A DNA stretch of 6,633 nucleotides from DATKIY01 sp035543875 (GCA_035543875.1 DATKIY010000004.1:1-6633); one strand, 5' to 3'; shown: positions 1 to 6,446, counted from the first letter of the stretch. The notes: generated by a model not told the origin, from the letters alone. Numbers and translations are program-made.

Positions 1-894
1 GTCGGACCATCCAGTAGCACCTTCGCTAGGCAGGATGGCTTTGACAGGAGCACCATCTGCCTGCGCCAGGTTGGTTATCACCTGCCACGTTGTCCCAAGC
101 ACGGTGTCTCCAGCCACGAAGGAGTTCAGCGTCTTCGTGTAGTTAGACCAGTACTCACCGATCAGGTCATTTTGTTGGATGAGCAGCTGTTTGGCAGCCT
201 CGAGCTGGTCCGCATCCAGCGCATAGGGATCTTCGATCCCGAGATCGGGTTGCGTCCTCATGAGGTAAAGCGCTGCATCAGCAATAAAGATTGGGTTGTC
301 ATATGCCGTGATGCTGCCCTTATAAGGGCTATTCGGGTCCCAGGTATCCGCCCATGATGTCGGTGCTGGCTTGACCTTGTCCGTGTTGTACATCAGCAGG
401 TTGGCACCGCGACCGTGCGGGATTCCATAGCTGACGCCGTCAACGGTGTTCCAGGGCTTGTCTTTCAGGTCTGGGAAAATGTCCTTATAGCTCGGCACCA
501 GATCGAGGTTCATGGGATCGACCAGACCGGCATAGATCAAGCGTCGAGAAGCATCGCCGGATGCAGACACGATGTCGTACTGCCCGCTCTGCATCTTGGT
601 GAACGACTCGTCGGATGTATCGAACGTCGATACGTCCACCTGACACCCCGTCTTGTTTTCAAATGGGGTCACCCAGTCGACGTTCTTACTTGTGCTGCCA
701 TCCTCTGCGTACCCTGGCCACGCCAGTACTCGAAGCTGCCCCTCTCCCGCACCCAATGAGTCTGGCGCTGTGAAGTTAGGTGGCTGGTCGCTGGACGTCG
801 AGCCACTGCTTCCGTCGTCGCTACCGCACGCGGCAAGTACAAGCGAGGCGGACGCGATGAGCGCTCCCGCCACTAGCAGACGCTTTCTTCGCAC
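1..894 (-). CDS. Polyamine-type ABC transporter substrate-binding lipoprotein (PotD-like), 3' end cut by window
   Basis: Extracytoplasmic receptor that would capture a small cationic solute, probably spermidine or putrescine, and deliver it to the importer energised by the ATPase encoded just upstream. The visible 298 residues begin with a lipoprotein signal peptide: basic VRRKR, a hydrophobic stretch, then lipobox LAAC with the lipidated Cys at residue 23, followed by a Ser/Gly/Asp-rich linker. The mature fold starts near residue 53 with LRVLAWPGYAEDG; YGIPHGRGANLLMYN (156-170) is typical of PotD/PotF-type receptors. The last visible residues, EGATGWSD, carry a W-x-D (296, 298) that may match the Trp/Asp pair contacting spermidine in E. 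coli PotD (inference from memory). The GTG start at 894 is chosen because a strong ribosome site lies 5 nt away and the upstream ATG at 908 soon hits a stop. No stop codon is reached; perhaps 80-100 residues are missing. Another organic solute is possible. Confidence 0.88.
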   Translation of the reverse strand, partial: MRRKRLLVAGALIASASLVLAACGSDDGSSGSTSSDQPPNFTAPDSLGAGEGQLRVLAWPGYAEDGSTSKNVDWVTPFENKTGCQVDVSTFDTSDESFTKMQSGQYDIVSASGDASRRLIYAGLVDPMNLDLVPSYKDIFPDLKDKPWNTVDGVSYGIPHGRGANLLMYNTDKVKPAPTSWADTWDPNSPYKGSITAYDNPIFIADAALYLMRTQPDLGIEDPYALDADQLEAAKQLLIQQNDLIGEYWSNYTKTLNSFVAGDTVLGTTWQVITNLAQADGAPVKAILPSEGATGWSD

Positions 895-897
895 CGG

Positions 898-906
898 CTC
901 CTCCTC
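898..906 (-). promoter_or_regulatory. Ribosome binding site deciding the GTG start of the substrate-binding protein
   Basis: The minus strand reads GAGGAGGAG just before CCG and the GTG at 894. The AGGAGG core is about 5 nt from the start codon. This is the strongest Shine-Dalgarno sequence in the window, in keeping with the high receptor expression usual for binding-protein importers. An ATG that overlaps its upstream edge (908) opens a frame that stops after 11 codons, so it is not the start. Confidence 0.8.
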
Positions 907-919
907 ATGATCTGATCCG

Positions 920-933
920 CGGTCGCTTGACCG
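920..933 (-). other. Intercistronic stem-loop between the ATPase and lipoprotein genes
   Basis: On the transcript, CGGUC and GACCG form a perfect 5-bp stem around the 4-nt loop AAGC. It starts 7 nt after the ATPase stop codon and ends 13 nt before the ribosome site of the lipoprotein gene. No U-tract follows, so it is not an intrinsic terminator. Hairpins in such a position in importer operons can protect mRNA or set differential expression, but a 5-bp stem can also arise by chance. Confidence 0.35.
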
Positions 934-940
934 AGGATGG

Positions 941-2035
941 TTAGTCGGTATTTTCCTCTGTCGTAAAGTTCGGGTCCACACGACCCGAACCGATTTCGGT
1001 CTCATGTTCGCGACGCCAGATCAGTCGTACCTGCCGACCGCGCATGTCCTGAACTTGCATGGAGGTTGTTTGAAGGTTCTGTTGCAATGCGACCAAACTG
1101 CTGCCGACTTCTAGGTCGACGACAAACCGCGTGCTCGCACCGACGTAAACGACTTCACTGATAGTCCCTGCGGCGCTATGTTCACCGTCGCCAACGGACT
1201 CCATGTGATTCGCGATGCGAATCTTCTCGGGGCGAACACTGAATACTCCGTCCGATCCCAGCACCTGACGAGCAACATCTCCCTGCAACAAGTTAGACGT
1301 ACCCACAAACCCGGCCACAAACGGAGTAGCTGGTCGCTCATAGACCTCGGCGGGTGTTCCTACCTGCTCGATTCGCCCAGCATTGAAGACCGCTATGCGG
1401 TCCGACATCGTGAGCGCTTCCTCTTGGTCGTGCGTTACAAAGACGAAGGTGATGCCTACCTGCCGTTGTAGCTGCTTGAGCTCGACCTGCATTTGTTCCC
1501 GAAGTTTGAGGTCGAGTGCACCCAGCGGCTCATCGAGCAAGAGCACCCGAGGCCGGTTCACCAGTGCGCGTGCGAGCGCAACCCGCTGACGCTGCCCGCC
1601 AGACATCTGCGCCGGCTTGCGCTTTTCGAAGCCCGCGAGCTGAACGCTGGCGAGTGCCTCAATTGCCCGCTGACGGCGCTCGCCCTTCGGTACGCCCTTG
1701 ACCCGCAGCCCGTACTCGACGTTCTGTTGCACGTTCATGTGCGGGAACAAGGCGTAGTCCTGGAACACGGTATTTACGTCGCGCTCAAACGGCGCCAGAG
1801 CGGTTACGTCCTGACCTGAGAGCAGCACGGTTCCGCTTGTGGGTTTCTCGAACCCAGCGATGAGCCTGAGCACCGTCGTCTTCCCCGACCCGGAAGGGCC
1901 GAGGAGAGTCAAAAACTCGCCGTCAACAATGTCGAGGTCCACGCCCTCTACCGCCGTCACATCACCGAACCGCTTGGAGAGCGATCGCGCAGAGACGGCG
2001 AGCTCTGCGGTGGAAACCGCGGCGGTTTCCGTCAT
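941..2035 (-). CDS. potA: ABC transporter ATP-binding protein, spermidine/putrescine type (PotA-like)
   Basis: Cytoplasmic ATPase subunit of a binding-protein-dependent importer; ATP binding and hydrolysis by its dimer drives the permease. Numbering from the Met at 2035 (364 residues): Walker A GPSGSGKT 46-53, Q-loop Gln at 92 in VFQDYALFPHM, signature SGGQRQR 145-151, Walker B LLLDEP 165-170, D-loop GALD, and switch His 202 in VTHDQEEA. A C-terminal TOBE-type regulatory domain follows from about residue 255, including FSVRPEKIRI. Length and order fit the PotA/CysA/MalK class, and the neighbouring PotD-like receptor points to polyamines. An in-frame ATG at 2065 would add ten residues (MATRTRRSIF), but the Met at 2035 has GAGGAGA about 9 nt upstream while 2065 has no visible ribosome site. 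All catalytic motifs are intact. Exact substrate is inferred from context. Confidence 0.9.
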   Translation of the reverse strand: MTETAAVSTAELAVSARSLSKRFGDVTAVEGVDLDIVDGEFLTLLGPSGSGKTTVLRLIAGFEKPTSGTVLLSGQDVTALAPFERDVNTVFQDYALFPHMNVQQNVEYGLRVKGVPKGERRQRAIEALASVQLAGFEKRKPAQMSGGQRQRVALARALVNRPRVLLLDEPLGALDLKLREQMQVELKQLQRQVGITFVFVTHDQEEALTMSDRIAVFNAGRIEQVGTPAEVYERPATPFVAGFVGTSNLLQGDVARQVLGSDGVFSVRPEKIRIANHMESVGDGEHSAAGTISEVVYVGASTRFVVDLEVGSSLVALQQNLQTTSMQVQDMRGRQVRLIWRREHETEIGSGRVDPNFTTEENTD

Positions 2036-2232
2036 GAATATCGATCTCCTCGTCCTTGTCGCCATGCGGCGAGCAAGGCAATACGGAATAACTGCGGCAG
2101 CACTGACGCCGATCCGTGCTGAGCGGGTTCAGAATGTGCTCGGAATCTACGGGGATCACTCGGCTTGGGCACGCATTCAAGGCTGCCCGAGGAGAATTGT
2201 TATCAGGTCGACACGGAATCCTGGCAGGCAAA
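2036..2232 (-). other. Leader/intergenic region before the ABC importer genes
   Basis: This 197-nt gap separates the purine-linked cluster from the importer genes and is long enough for a separate promoter. Minus-strand candidates are weak: a GATAAC at 2204-2199 resembles a -10 element but has no good -35 at normal spacing. A 6-bp inverted repeat, CAGCAC (2098-2103) and GTGCTG (2116-2121) around a 12-nt loop, lies in the presumed leader; no U-tract follows. I see no intrinsic terminator for the upstream gene and no convincing small gene, so read-through from the purine cluster cannot be excluded. Confidence 0.4.
2045..2051 (-). promoter_or_regulatory. Ribosome binding site selecting the ATPase start at 2035
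   Basis: The minus strand reads GAGGAGA here, 9 nt before the ATG at 2035. It lies inside the ten-codon extension that would exist if the ATG at 2065 were used, which is why the shorter protein is preferred. Confidence 0.7.
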
Positions 2233-3030
2233 CTAGCGGAAGAGCGGAAAGTGCTCGGCCAGCTCGGTTCGTTGGCCGCTTGCTCGCACCTGCCCACTAG
2301 TGACCGCTGACGACCACTCCAGCCGGCCAGATGCGAGCCGCAGGAAGGTCGACGAGTCCATCTCGACGACGGCACCCGGCGTCCCTCGGGTATGTCGAGG
2401 ACCGGCGACGCACTGAACCGCAGCAAACGGTGGCACTCGCACCTCAACACTGTGTCCTGGTGCCCGCTCGGCAAGGACCTCGCACAAAGCACGGACGGTG
2501 AGCTGAACAGCTCTGCGCGAGTGAAACGAGCCGGCGGCCACCGCGTTTTGTGGAGCAAGCGATCGTTCGAGATCATCTGCGTGAACCACCAACTCAATCA
2601 CTCGAGTGGTGACAAAGTCTGACCAACGAACAGGACCGCGTCGCGCGGCAACTACCGAGTCGTTGCTTTCCAACAGGGCTTCGAGTGATTCGGCCGCCTG
2701 GTTTCCATTGCGCGCAACGATGGCGAGCGCTTGAGTTTGAGTACTGGCACCAACTTCGCGCGTCCGGTGATCGATGTCCTCACTCGCTAACTCATACTGC
2801 GCAAGATAGTCCGCCAGCGACAGTGGTGGCTCGTAGGTTGGTTGCGTCGCGGCGTCGGTAATCGTCTTCGCAACCAGCGCGAAGTGCGCGACAAGATCCC
2901 CCACTCGCCAACCCGTGATGATGCTCTCCGACTGCCACGTCGCAGGCTCGATAGCAGCCCAGCACTTGCTGAGGTCGTTCCACTGCTCAAGGTATGCGTG
3001 CGTCGCCTTGGCAACTGCTCGCTCACTCAC
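2233..3030 (-). CDS. Mycothiol-dependent maleylpyruvate isomerase-like protein with C-terminal SCP-like domain
   Basis: A 265-residue cytoplasmic protein with no signal peptide or membrane segment. The N-terminal half (about 1-160) looks like the DinB-like helical bundle of the MDMPI family. GWRVGDLVAHF supplies His49, and RVIELVVHADDL supplies Glu146 and His150 in an E-x3-H pattern. These match in kind and spacing the metal-binding His/Glu/His of mycothiol-dependent maleylpyruvate isomerase, so a metal site and mycothiol chemistry are plausible. The C-terminal part (about 175-265), with VVEMDSSTFLRLASGRLEW and VRASGQR, resembles the SCP-type fold of proteins annotated as 'sterol carrier family'. 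The GTG start at 3030 is 15 nt after the purL stop with only a weak ribosome site, suggesting translational coupling and cotranscription. No pathway gene for maleylpyruvate is nearby, so the real reaction is unknown; the family name is a fold assignment, not a function. Confidence 0.82.
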   Translation of the reverse strand: MSERAVAKATHAYLEQWNDLSKCWAAIEPATWQSESIITGWRVGDLVAHFALVAKTITDAATQPTYEPPLSLADYLAQYELASEDIDHRTREVGASTQTQALAIVARNGNQAAESLEALLESNDSVVAARRGPVRWSDFVTTRVIELVVHADDLERSLAPQNAVAAGSFHSRRAVQLTVRALCEVLAERAPGHSVEVRVPPFAAVQCVAGPRHTRGTPGAVVEMDSSTFLRLASGRLEWSSAVTSGQVRASGQRTELAEHFPLFR

Positions 3031-3045
3031 GACCTGCGCCAGCGT

Positions 3046-5337
3046 TCAGTCGAACAACATTGGAAAGGTTGCTTCGCTTGCCTCGCGTAGTTCTTGGATC
3101 GTGACGTCAAAGGTTCCTTGGAAATCAAGCACTGGCTCACTCACATCGGTGCTTGGGGGTGCGTCAACAACCCCGATCCGCGAAGCCGGAACATGCCTTG
3201 CGACACACATGTCGTTGAATCGCACCTCCTCCGACCGCGGCACCACGACTACGACGCGACCTGAAGACTCACTGAAGAGCGCCACGAAAGGATCGACAGC
3301 CTCTGGCAGCACGATGCGAGCGCCAACGCCTCCACGCAACGCCATCTCTACCAACGTCTGCGCGAGACCTCCGACGGACACATCATGTGCGGCCGAGGCG
3401 AGCCCATCTCGCGAAGCCGCCACCAGAATCTCGGCTACTTTCCGTTCTTGTTCAAGATCCAATGTTGGTGGCGTACCACCAAGATGACCGTGGATGACGT
3501 GTGCCCACTCCGAGCCAGCAAGCTCGTCACGAGTGTCTCCGAGCAACCAGATCGCATTGCCGTCTCCTGTTAGCCCCATGGAGGTTCGTCGTTCGACGTT
3601 GTCGATGACCCCCAGCACACCTAGAACTGGAGTCGGCAAAATCGCGACGTCCCCTGTTTGGTTGTAGAAACTGACATTTCCGCCGGTAACGGGGACCCCT
3701 AAGGTCTGACATGCGTCGGCGAGTCCGCGAACGGTTTCTGCAAACTGCCACATGACCTCCGGGTCCTCGGGAGACCCGAAGTTCAAACAGTTGGTGACAG
3801 CGAGCGGCTTCGCGCCTGTTGTCGCCACGTTGCGATATGCCTCGGCAAGCACCAGCTGTGCACCCAGATAAGGGTCAAGCCGACACCAGCGCCCGTTGCC
3901 GTCGGTGCTCACCGAGACGCCGCGGCCGTCGTCACTGATGCGCACAACCCCGCCGTCCTCAGGCTGTGCCAACACCGTGTCGCCTAGGACGTACCGGTCG
4001 TATTGGTCGGTTACCCACGACTTTGCGGCCAGGTTTGGCGAAGCGACGAGCCGCAACAGAGTTTCTCTTAGTTCAGCTGCGGTCGTTGGGCGTTCTAGCC
4101 GTGCCGAAGTTGGCGCGTCTGCTTGCAGCGCATCAAGATCGGCGGGACGCGTCAATGGTCGGTCGTATATCGGGCCCTCGTGGGCGACCGTCTTTGGTGG
4201 TACGTCAACAATCGGAGTGCCGTACCACTCAATGGTGAGACGTCCACTGTCGTTGACCTCACCGATGACGACAGCCTCGACATCCCACTTACGGCAGACG
4301 GTCATGAAGTCGTCTAGCTTTTCGGGTGCGACCACGGCACACATTCGTTCTTGCGACTCACTCATCAGAATCTCTTCGGGTGCGAGCGTCGAATCGCGAA
4401 GCGGAACGCGGTCGAGCCACACGTGCATGCCGCCTTCGCCGTTGCTCGCCATCTCAGAGGTCGCACAAGAAATACCCGCACCACCTAGATCCTGAATCCC
4501 CACCACGAGCTGCGCTTCAAAGAGTTCCTGGCAGGCTTCGATCAGCACCTTCTCGGCGAATGGGTCTCCGACCTGCACGCTGGGCCGCTTGCTCGGACCA
4601 CCCGAGTCGAACGACTCCGACGCCAAAACCGATACGCCGCCGATGCCATCTCCGCCCGTCTTGGCTCCAAACAAGATGACGTGGTTGCCAACACCCGATG
4701 CCGCCGACAACTGGATGCGGTCGTGTGGGACGACGCCGACGCAAAGGGCGTTGACGAGTGGGTTGCCCACGTAGGTTGGATCGAACACAACTTCGCCGCC
4801 GATGTTGGGCAGGCCAAGACAGTTTCCATATCCGCCGATGCCAGCGACGACACCAGGAAGCACACGCCGAGTGTCCGGAGCATCAGCTGGCCCAAAACGC
4901 AGTGGGTCCATAACGGCGACAGGGCGTGCACCCATCGTCAAGATGTCGCGAACAATGCCACCGATCCCTGTTGCTGCGCCCTGGTACGGCTCCACGTAGG
5001 ACGGGTGGTTATGAGACTCAATTTTGAACGTCACGGCGAGTCCATCGCCGACATCTACGACGCCCGCGTTCTCTCCGATGCCAACCAGCAGGATGTCTTC
5101 GGCTGCTGCCGGAACCTTGTCGCCGAACTGTCGTAGGTGGACCTTGCTCGACTTGTACGAGCAGTGCTCGCTCCACATCACCGAATACATTGCGAGCTCG
5201 CTGCTGGTGGGCCGCCGTCCGAGGATTTGGCGGATGCGCGTGTACTCGTCGTCTTTGAGTCCTAGTTCTGCGGACGGCTGCGACTGGTTGGGTGCTGCTT
5301 CGGCATCTTTGACACTCTCAACGTGGCGAACAGTCAT
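3046..5337 (-). CDS. purL: Phosphoribosylformylglycinamidine synthase subunit PurL (small type)
   Basis: Synthetase subunit of FGAM synthase, the fourth step of de novo purine synthesis: FGAR + ATP + glutamine-derived ammonia gives FGAM, ADP and Pi. The 763 residues fit the small PurL class, which needs separate PurQ and PurS. Visible motifs are SEHCSYKSSK 56-65 with His58, KIESHNHPS 105-113, FGAKTGGDGIGG 223-234 in the first nucleotide-binding half, QDLGGAGISC 282-291, NFGSPEDP 519-526, GGNVSFYNQTG 552-562 and SAAHDVSVGGL 648-658. Thus both duplicated AIRS-like halves are present and complete. The ATG at 5337 lies in an ATGA overlap with the purQ stop, with no strong ribosome site of its own, so translation is likely coupled to purQ. 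The first 25 or so residues before ELGLKDDEY are a variable, Ala/Pro/Gln-rich extension. No damage or missing key residue is seen. Confidence 0.97.
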   Translation of the reverse strand: MTVRHVESVKDAEAAPNQSQPSAELGLKDDEYTRIRQILGRRPTSSELAMYSVMWSEHCSYKSSKVHLRQFGDKVPAAAEDILLVGIGENAGVVDVGDGLAVTFKIESHNHPSYVEPYQGAATGIGGIVRDILTMGARPVAVMDPLRFGPADAPDTRRVLPGVVAGIGGYGNCLGLPNIGGEVVFDPTYVGNPLVNALCVGVVPHDRIQLSAASGVGNHVILFGAKTGGDGIGGVSVLASESFDSGGPSKRPSVQVGDPFAEKVLIEACQELFEAQLVVGIQDLGGAGISCATSEMASNGEGGMHVWLDRVPLRDSTLAPEEILMSESQERMCAVVAPEKLDDFMTVCRKWDVEAVVIGEVNDSGRLTIEWYGTPIVDVPPKTVAHEGPIYDRPLTRPADLDALQADAPTSARLERPTTAAELRETLLRLVASPNLAAKSWVTDQYDRYVLGDTVLAQPEDGGVVRISDDGRGVSVSTDGNGRWCRLDPYLGAQLVLAEAYRNVATTGAKPLAVTNCLNFGSPEDPEVMWQFAETVRGLADACQTLGVPVTGGNVSFYNQTGDVAILPTPVLGVLGVIDNVERRTSMGLTGDGNAIWLLGDTRDELAGSEWAHVIHGHLGGTPPTLDLEQERKVAEILVAASRDGLASAAHDVSVGGLAQTLVEMALRGGVGARIVLPEAVDPFVALFSESSGRVVVVVPRSEEVRFNDMCVARHVPASRIGVVDAPPSTDVSEPVLDFQGTFDVTIQELREASEATFPMLFD

Positions 5338-6011
5338 GCGGCAACGAGCCTGTTGAGCACAGATGTGAAGAAGCCAAGACCGTCAACGGTCGGTCCGGTC
5401 AACTCCTCGACGGCGTGTTCTGGGTGAGGCATCAATCCCACTACGTTGCCTGCTTCGTTCGTGATCCCCGCGATGTCCCGATACGAACCGTTCGGGTTGT
5501 CGTGGAGATAACGCGCCACCACCCGGCCCTCGCCCTCCAGCATGTCGAGCGTCTTGTCGTCTGCCACAAAGCCGCCCTCGCCGTTCTTGAGGGGGATCAA
5601 GATTTCCTGGTTCTTGGCGTAGTCCGTCGTCCAGGCTGTGCTGGCGTTCTCGATCCGCAGCCACTGGTCACGACAGACAAAGCGACGCACGTCATTTCGG
5701 ATGAGTGCACCGGGCAGCAGGTGCGACTCGCACAGGATTTGGAAGCCATTGCAGACGCCGAGCACCGGAAGCCCGCCCTGCGCCCCCTCAATCACCTCGG
5801 CCATAACCGGGGAGAACCGAGCGATCGCGCCACAGCGGAGGTAGTCGCCGTAGGAGAAACCACCAGGCAGTACGACTGCGTCCACACCTTTGAGGTCGTG
5901 ATCTCCATGCCACAGCGAGACCGCCTGCAGGCCGGCCGTGCGGACGGCGCGCACTGCATCGCGGTCATCGAGCGACCCCGGGAAGGTGACAACACCCACG
6001 CGCGCGGTCAC
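5334..6011 (-). CDS. purQ: Phosphoribosylformylglycinamidine synthase glutaminase subunit PurQ
   Basis: Class I glutamine amidotransferase subunit of FGAM synthase; it hydrolyses glutamine and passes ammonia to PurL within the PurLQS complex. The 225 residues match the family length. The start VTARVGVVTFPGSLDDRDA is the expected PurQ N-terminus. LPGGFSYGDYLRCGAIA (48-64) is the PurQ oxyanion-side signature, GVCNGFQIL (85-93) holds the nucleophile Cys87, and MPHPEHA (194-200) supplies His196 and Glu198, completing the catalytic triad. The GTG start at 6011 shares one base with the purS TAG stop (TAGTG), and a G-rich ribosome site (GAGG at 6022-6019, inside the purS end) lies 7 nt upstream. The stop TGA overlaps the purL ATG by 4 nt. 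The arrangement suggests equal, coupled synthesis of the subunits. Confidence 0.97.
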   Translation of the reverse strand: MTARVGVVTFPGSLDDRDAVRAVRTAGLQAVSLWHGDHDLKGVDAVVLPGGFSYGDYLRCGAIARFSPVMAEVIEGAQGGLPVLGVCNGFQILCESHLLPGALIRNDVRRFVCRDQWLRIENASTAWTTDYAKNQEILIPLKNGEGGFVADDKTLDMLEGEGRVVARYLHDNPNGSYRDIAGITNEAGNVVGLMPHPEHAVEELTGPTVDGLGFFTSVLNRLVAA

Positions 6012-6250
6012 TACGCCCCCTCGACTCGAACCGTGTAGTCCTCGATCACCGTGTTGGCCAGCAAGGTGCTGGCAAGATGATCAAGTTGGGACGCGTCGAC
6101 CGAGCCTTCGACCTCTATTTCGAAGCGCTTGCCCTGGCGGACGCTGGTCACCCCCGTGACACCCAGCCGGTCGAGAGCTCCTTGGACGGCTTGACCCTGG
6201 GGATCAAGAATCTCCGGCTTGAGCATGACGTCGACGACGACGCGAGCCAC
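6011..6250 (-). CDS. purS: Phosphoribosylformylglycinamidine synthase subunit PurS
   Basis: Small accessory subunit that docks PurQ onto PurL and helps form the ammonia channel; it has no catalytic site itself. The 79 residues are the usual length. VARVVVDVMLKPEILDPQGQAV is the characteristic beta strand and conserved turn, followed by a helix (ALDRLGV), VTSVRQGKRFEIEVEG (the K-R/F-x-(I/E) strand typical of the family) and the terminal LANTVIEDYTVRVE. The start is GTG at 6250, with GGAG 6 nt upstream. It is the first gene of the minus-strand purSQL cluster and is divergent from the sigma factor gene across 196 nt, so the operon promoter should lie in that interval. Confidence 0.95.
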   Translation of the reverse strand: MARVVVDVMLKPEILDPQGQAVQGALDRLGVTGVTSVRQGKRFEIEVEGSVDASQLDHLASTLLANTVIEDYTVRVEGA

Positions 6251-6256
6251 TGGCTT

Positions 6257-6260
6257 CTCC
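6257..6260 (-). promoter_or_regulatory. Ribosome binding site of purS
   Basis: The minus strand reads GGAG, 6 nt before the GTG at 6250, which supports the GTG as the true start of purS rather than any in-frame codon further upstream. Confidence 0.65.
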
Positions 6261-6289
6261 GGCTGCTCGAGGGGTGGATGTGAGCCTGA

Positions 6290-6295
6290 AGTCTA
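6290..6295 (-). promoter_or_regulatory. Possible -10 element of the purSQL promoter
   Basis: The minus strand reads TAGACT here, keeping the key A at position 2 and T at position 6 of a -10 hexamer. It would place a transcript start about 30 nt before the purS GTG. The -35 region at normal spacing (CATCTC) is poor, so this is a weak candidate. A TTGACC at 6357-6352 is too far away to pair with it. Confidence 0.22.
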
Positions 6296-6314
6296 CCCGG
6301 CGGGCCGAACTGGA

Positions 6315-6326
6315 GATGGACCCATC
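6315..6326. repeat. Short inverted repeat overlapping the -35 element of the ECF-type promoter
   Basis: GATGG (6315-6319) and CCATC (6322-6326) form a 5-bp dyad with a 2-nt centre. Its right arm is part of the CCATCC element. It could be an operator for a DNA-binding regulator or merely a by-product of the promoter element; one short dyad cannot decide. Confidence 0.3.
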
Positions 6327-6348
6327 CATGGCGTCGCTGGCTCCGAAT
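6322..6348 (+). promoter_or_regulatory. Putative SigK-type ECF promoter (CCATCC-N15-CCGAAT)
   Basis: CCATCC at 6322-6327 and CCGAAT at 6343-6348 are separated by 15 nt and point at the sigma factor gene, whose ATG is 98 nt after the second element. From memory, the mycobacterial SigK consensus is CCATCC then CCGAAT with a 16-17 nt spacer, so both hexamers match fully while the spacer is slightly short. ECF sigma genes often carry their own promoter, so autoregulation is the natural inference. The predicted leader is roughly 90 nt. Confidence 0.5.
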
Positions 6349-6431
6349 AGAGGTCAAGCAGTGTCATTCGCCGGACGCTGCCTTGACGCAGCTCGGGCAC
6401 TCAGATGCTCGGGACGAACTAGTACGAATGG

Positions 6432-6438
6432 AAGGTGA
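6432..6438 (+). promoter_or_regulatory. Ribosome binding site of the sigma factor gene
   Basis: AAGGTGA matches the GGAGGTGA anti-Shine-Dalgarno complement at most positions and lies 8 nt before the ATG at 6447. It favours this ATG over the in-frame GTG at 6489, which has no comparable sequence before it. Confidence 0.6.
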
Positions 6439-6446
6439 ATCTGCCA

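Noticed and set aside
2098..2121. The CAGCAC/GTGCTG inverted repeat as an intrinsic terminator of the purine-linked cluster
   Set aside because: The stem is only 6 bp with a 12-nt loop and no U-tract follows on the minus strand, so it does not meet terminator criteria; kept only as a weak leader hairpin.
1962..2597. A 211-codon minus-strand frame covering the gap before the ATPase gene
   Set aside because: It overlaps the 3' part of the isomerase-like/SCP gene and the 5' part of the ATPase gene out of frame; the Arg/Ser/Cys-rich translation looks like a shadow, so the gap is treated as non-coding.
2915..3487. A 190-codon open frame on the plus strand across the purL/isomerase-like gene junction
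   Set aside because: It is antisense to two real genes and has biased, low-information composition without domain features.
3896..4495. A 199-codon open frame on the plus strand inside purL
   Set aside because: It is antisense to a well-conserved part of purL and its Ser/Arg/Thr-rich translation is typical of an off-frame reading.
5415..6038. A 207-codon open frame on the plus strand opposite purQ and the end of purS
   Set aside because: It lies entirely antisense to purQ and purS, both of which have complete family motifs. Long antisense frames are expected in high-GC DNA; the translation shows no recognisable domain and there is no ribosome site.
6148..6357. A 69-codon minus-strand frame upstream of and overlapping purS
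   Set aside because: It runs out of frame through purS, has no ribosome site, and its Ser/Arg-rich translation resembles no protein I know.
6383..6388. TTGACG on the plus strand as a housekeeping -35 for the sigma factor gene
   Set aside because: No acceptable -10 hexamer occurs 16-19 nt downstream; TAGTAC at 6420 is far too distant.
6251..6446. A purine riboswitch or other structured leader before purS
   Set aside because: I see no conserved aptamer-like core or strong nested helices, and the likely leader is only about 30 nt.
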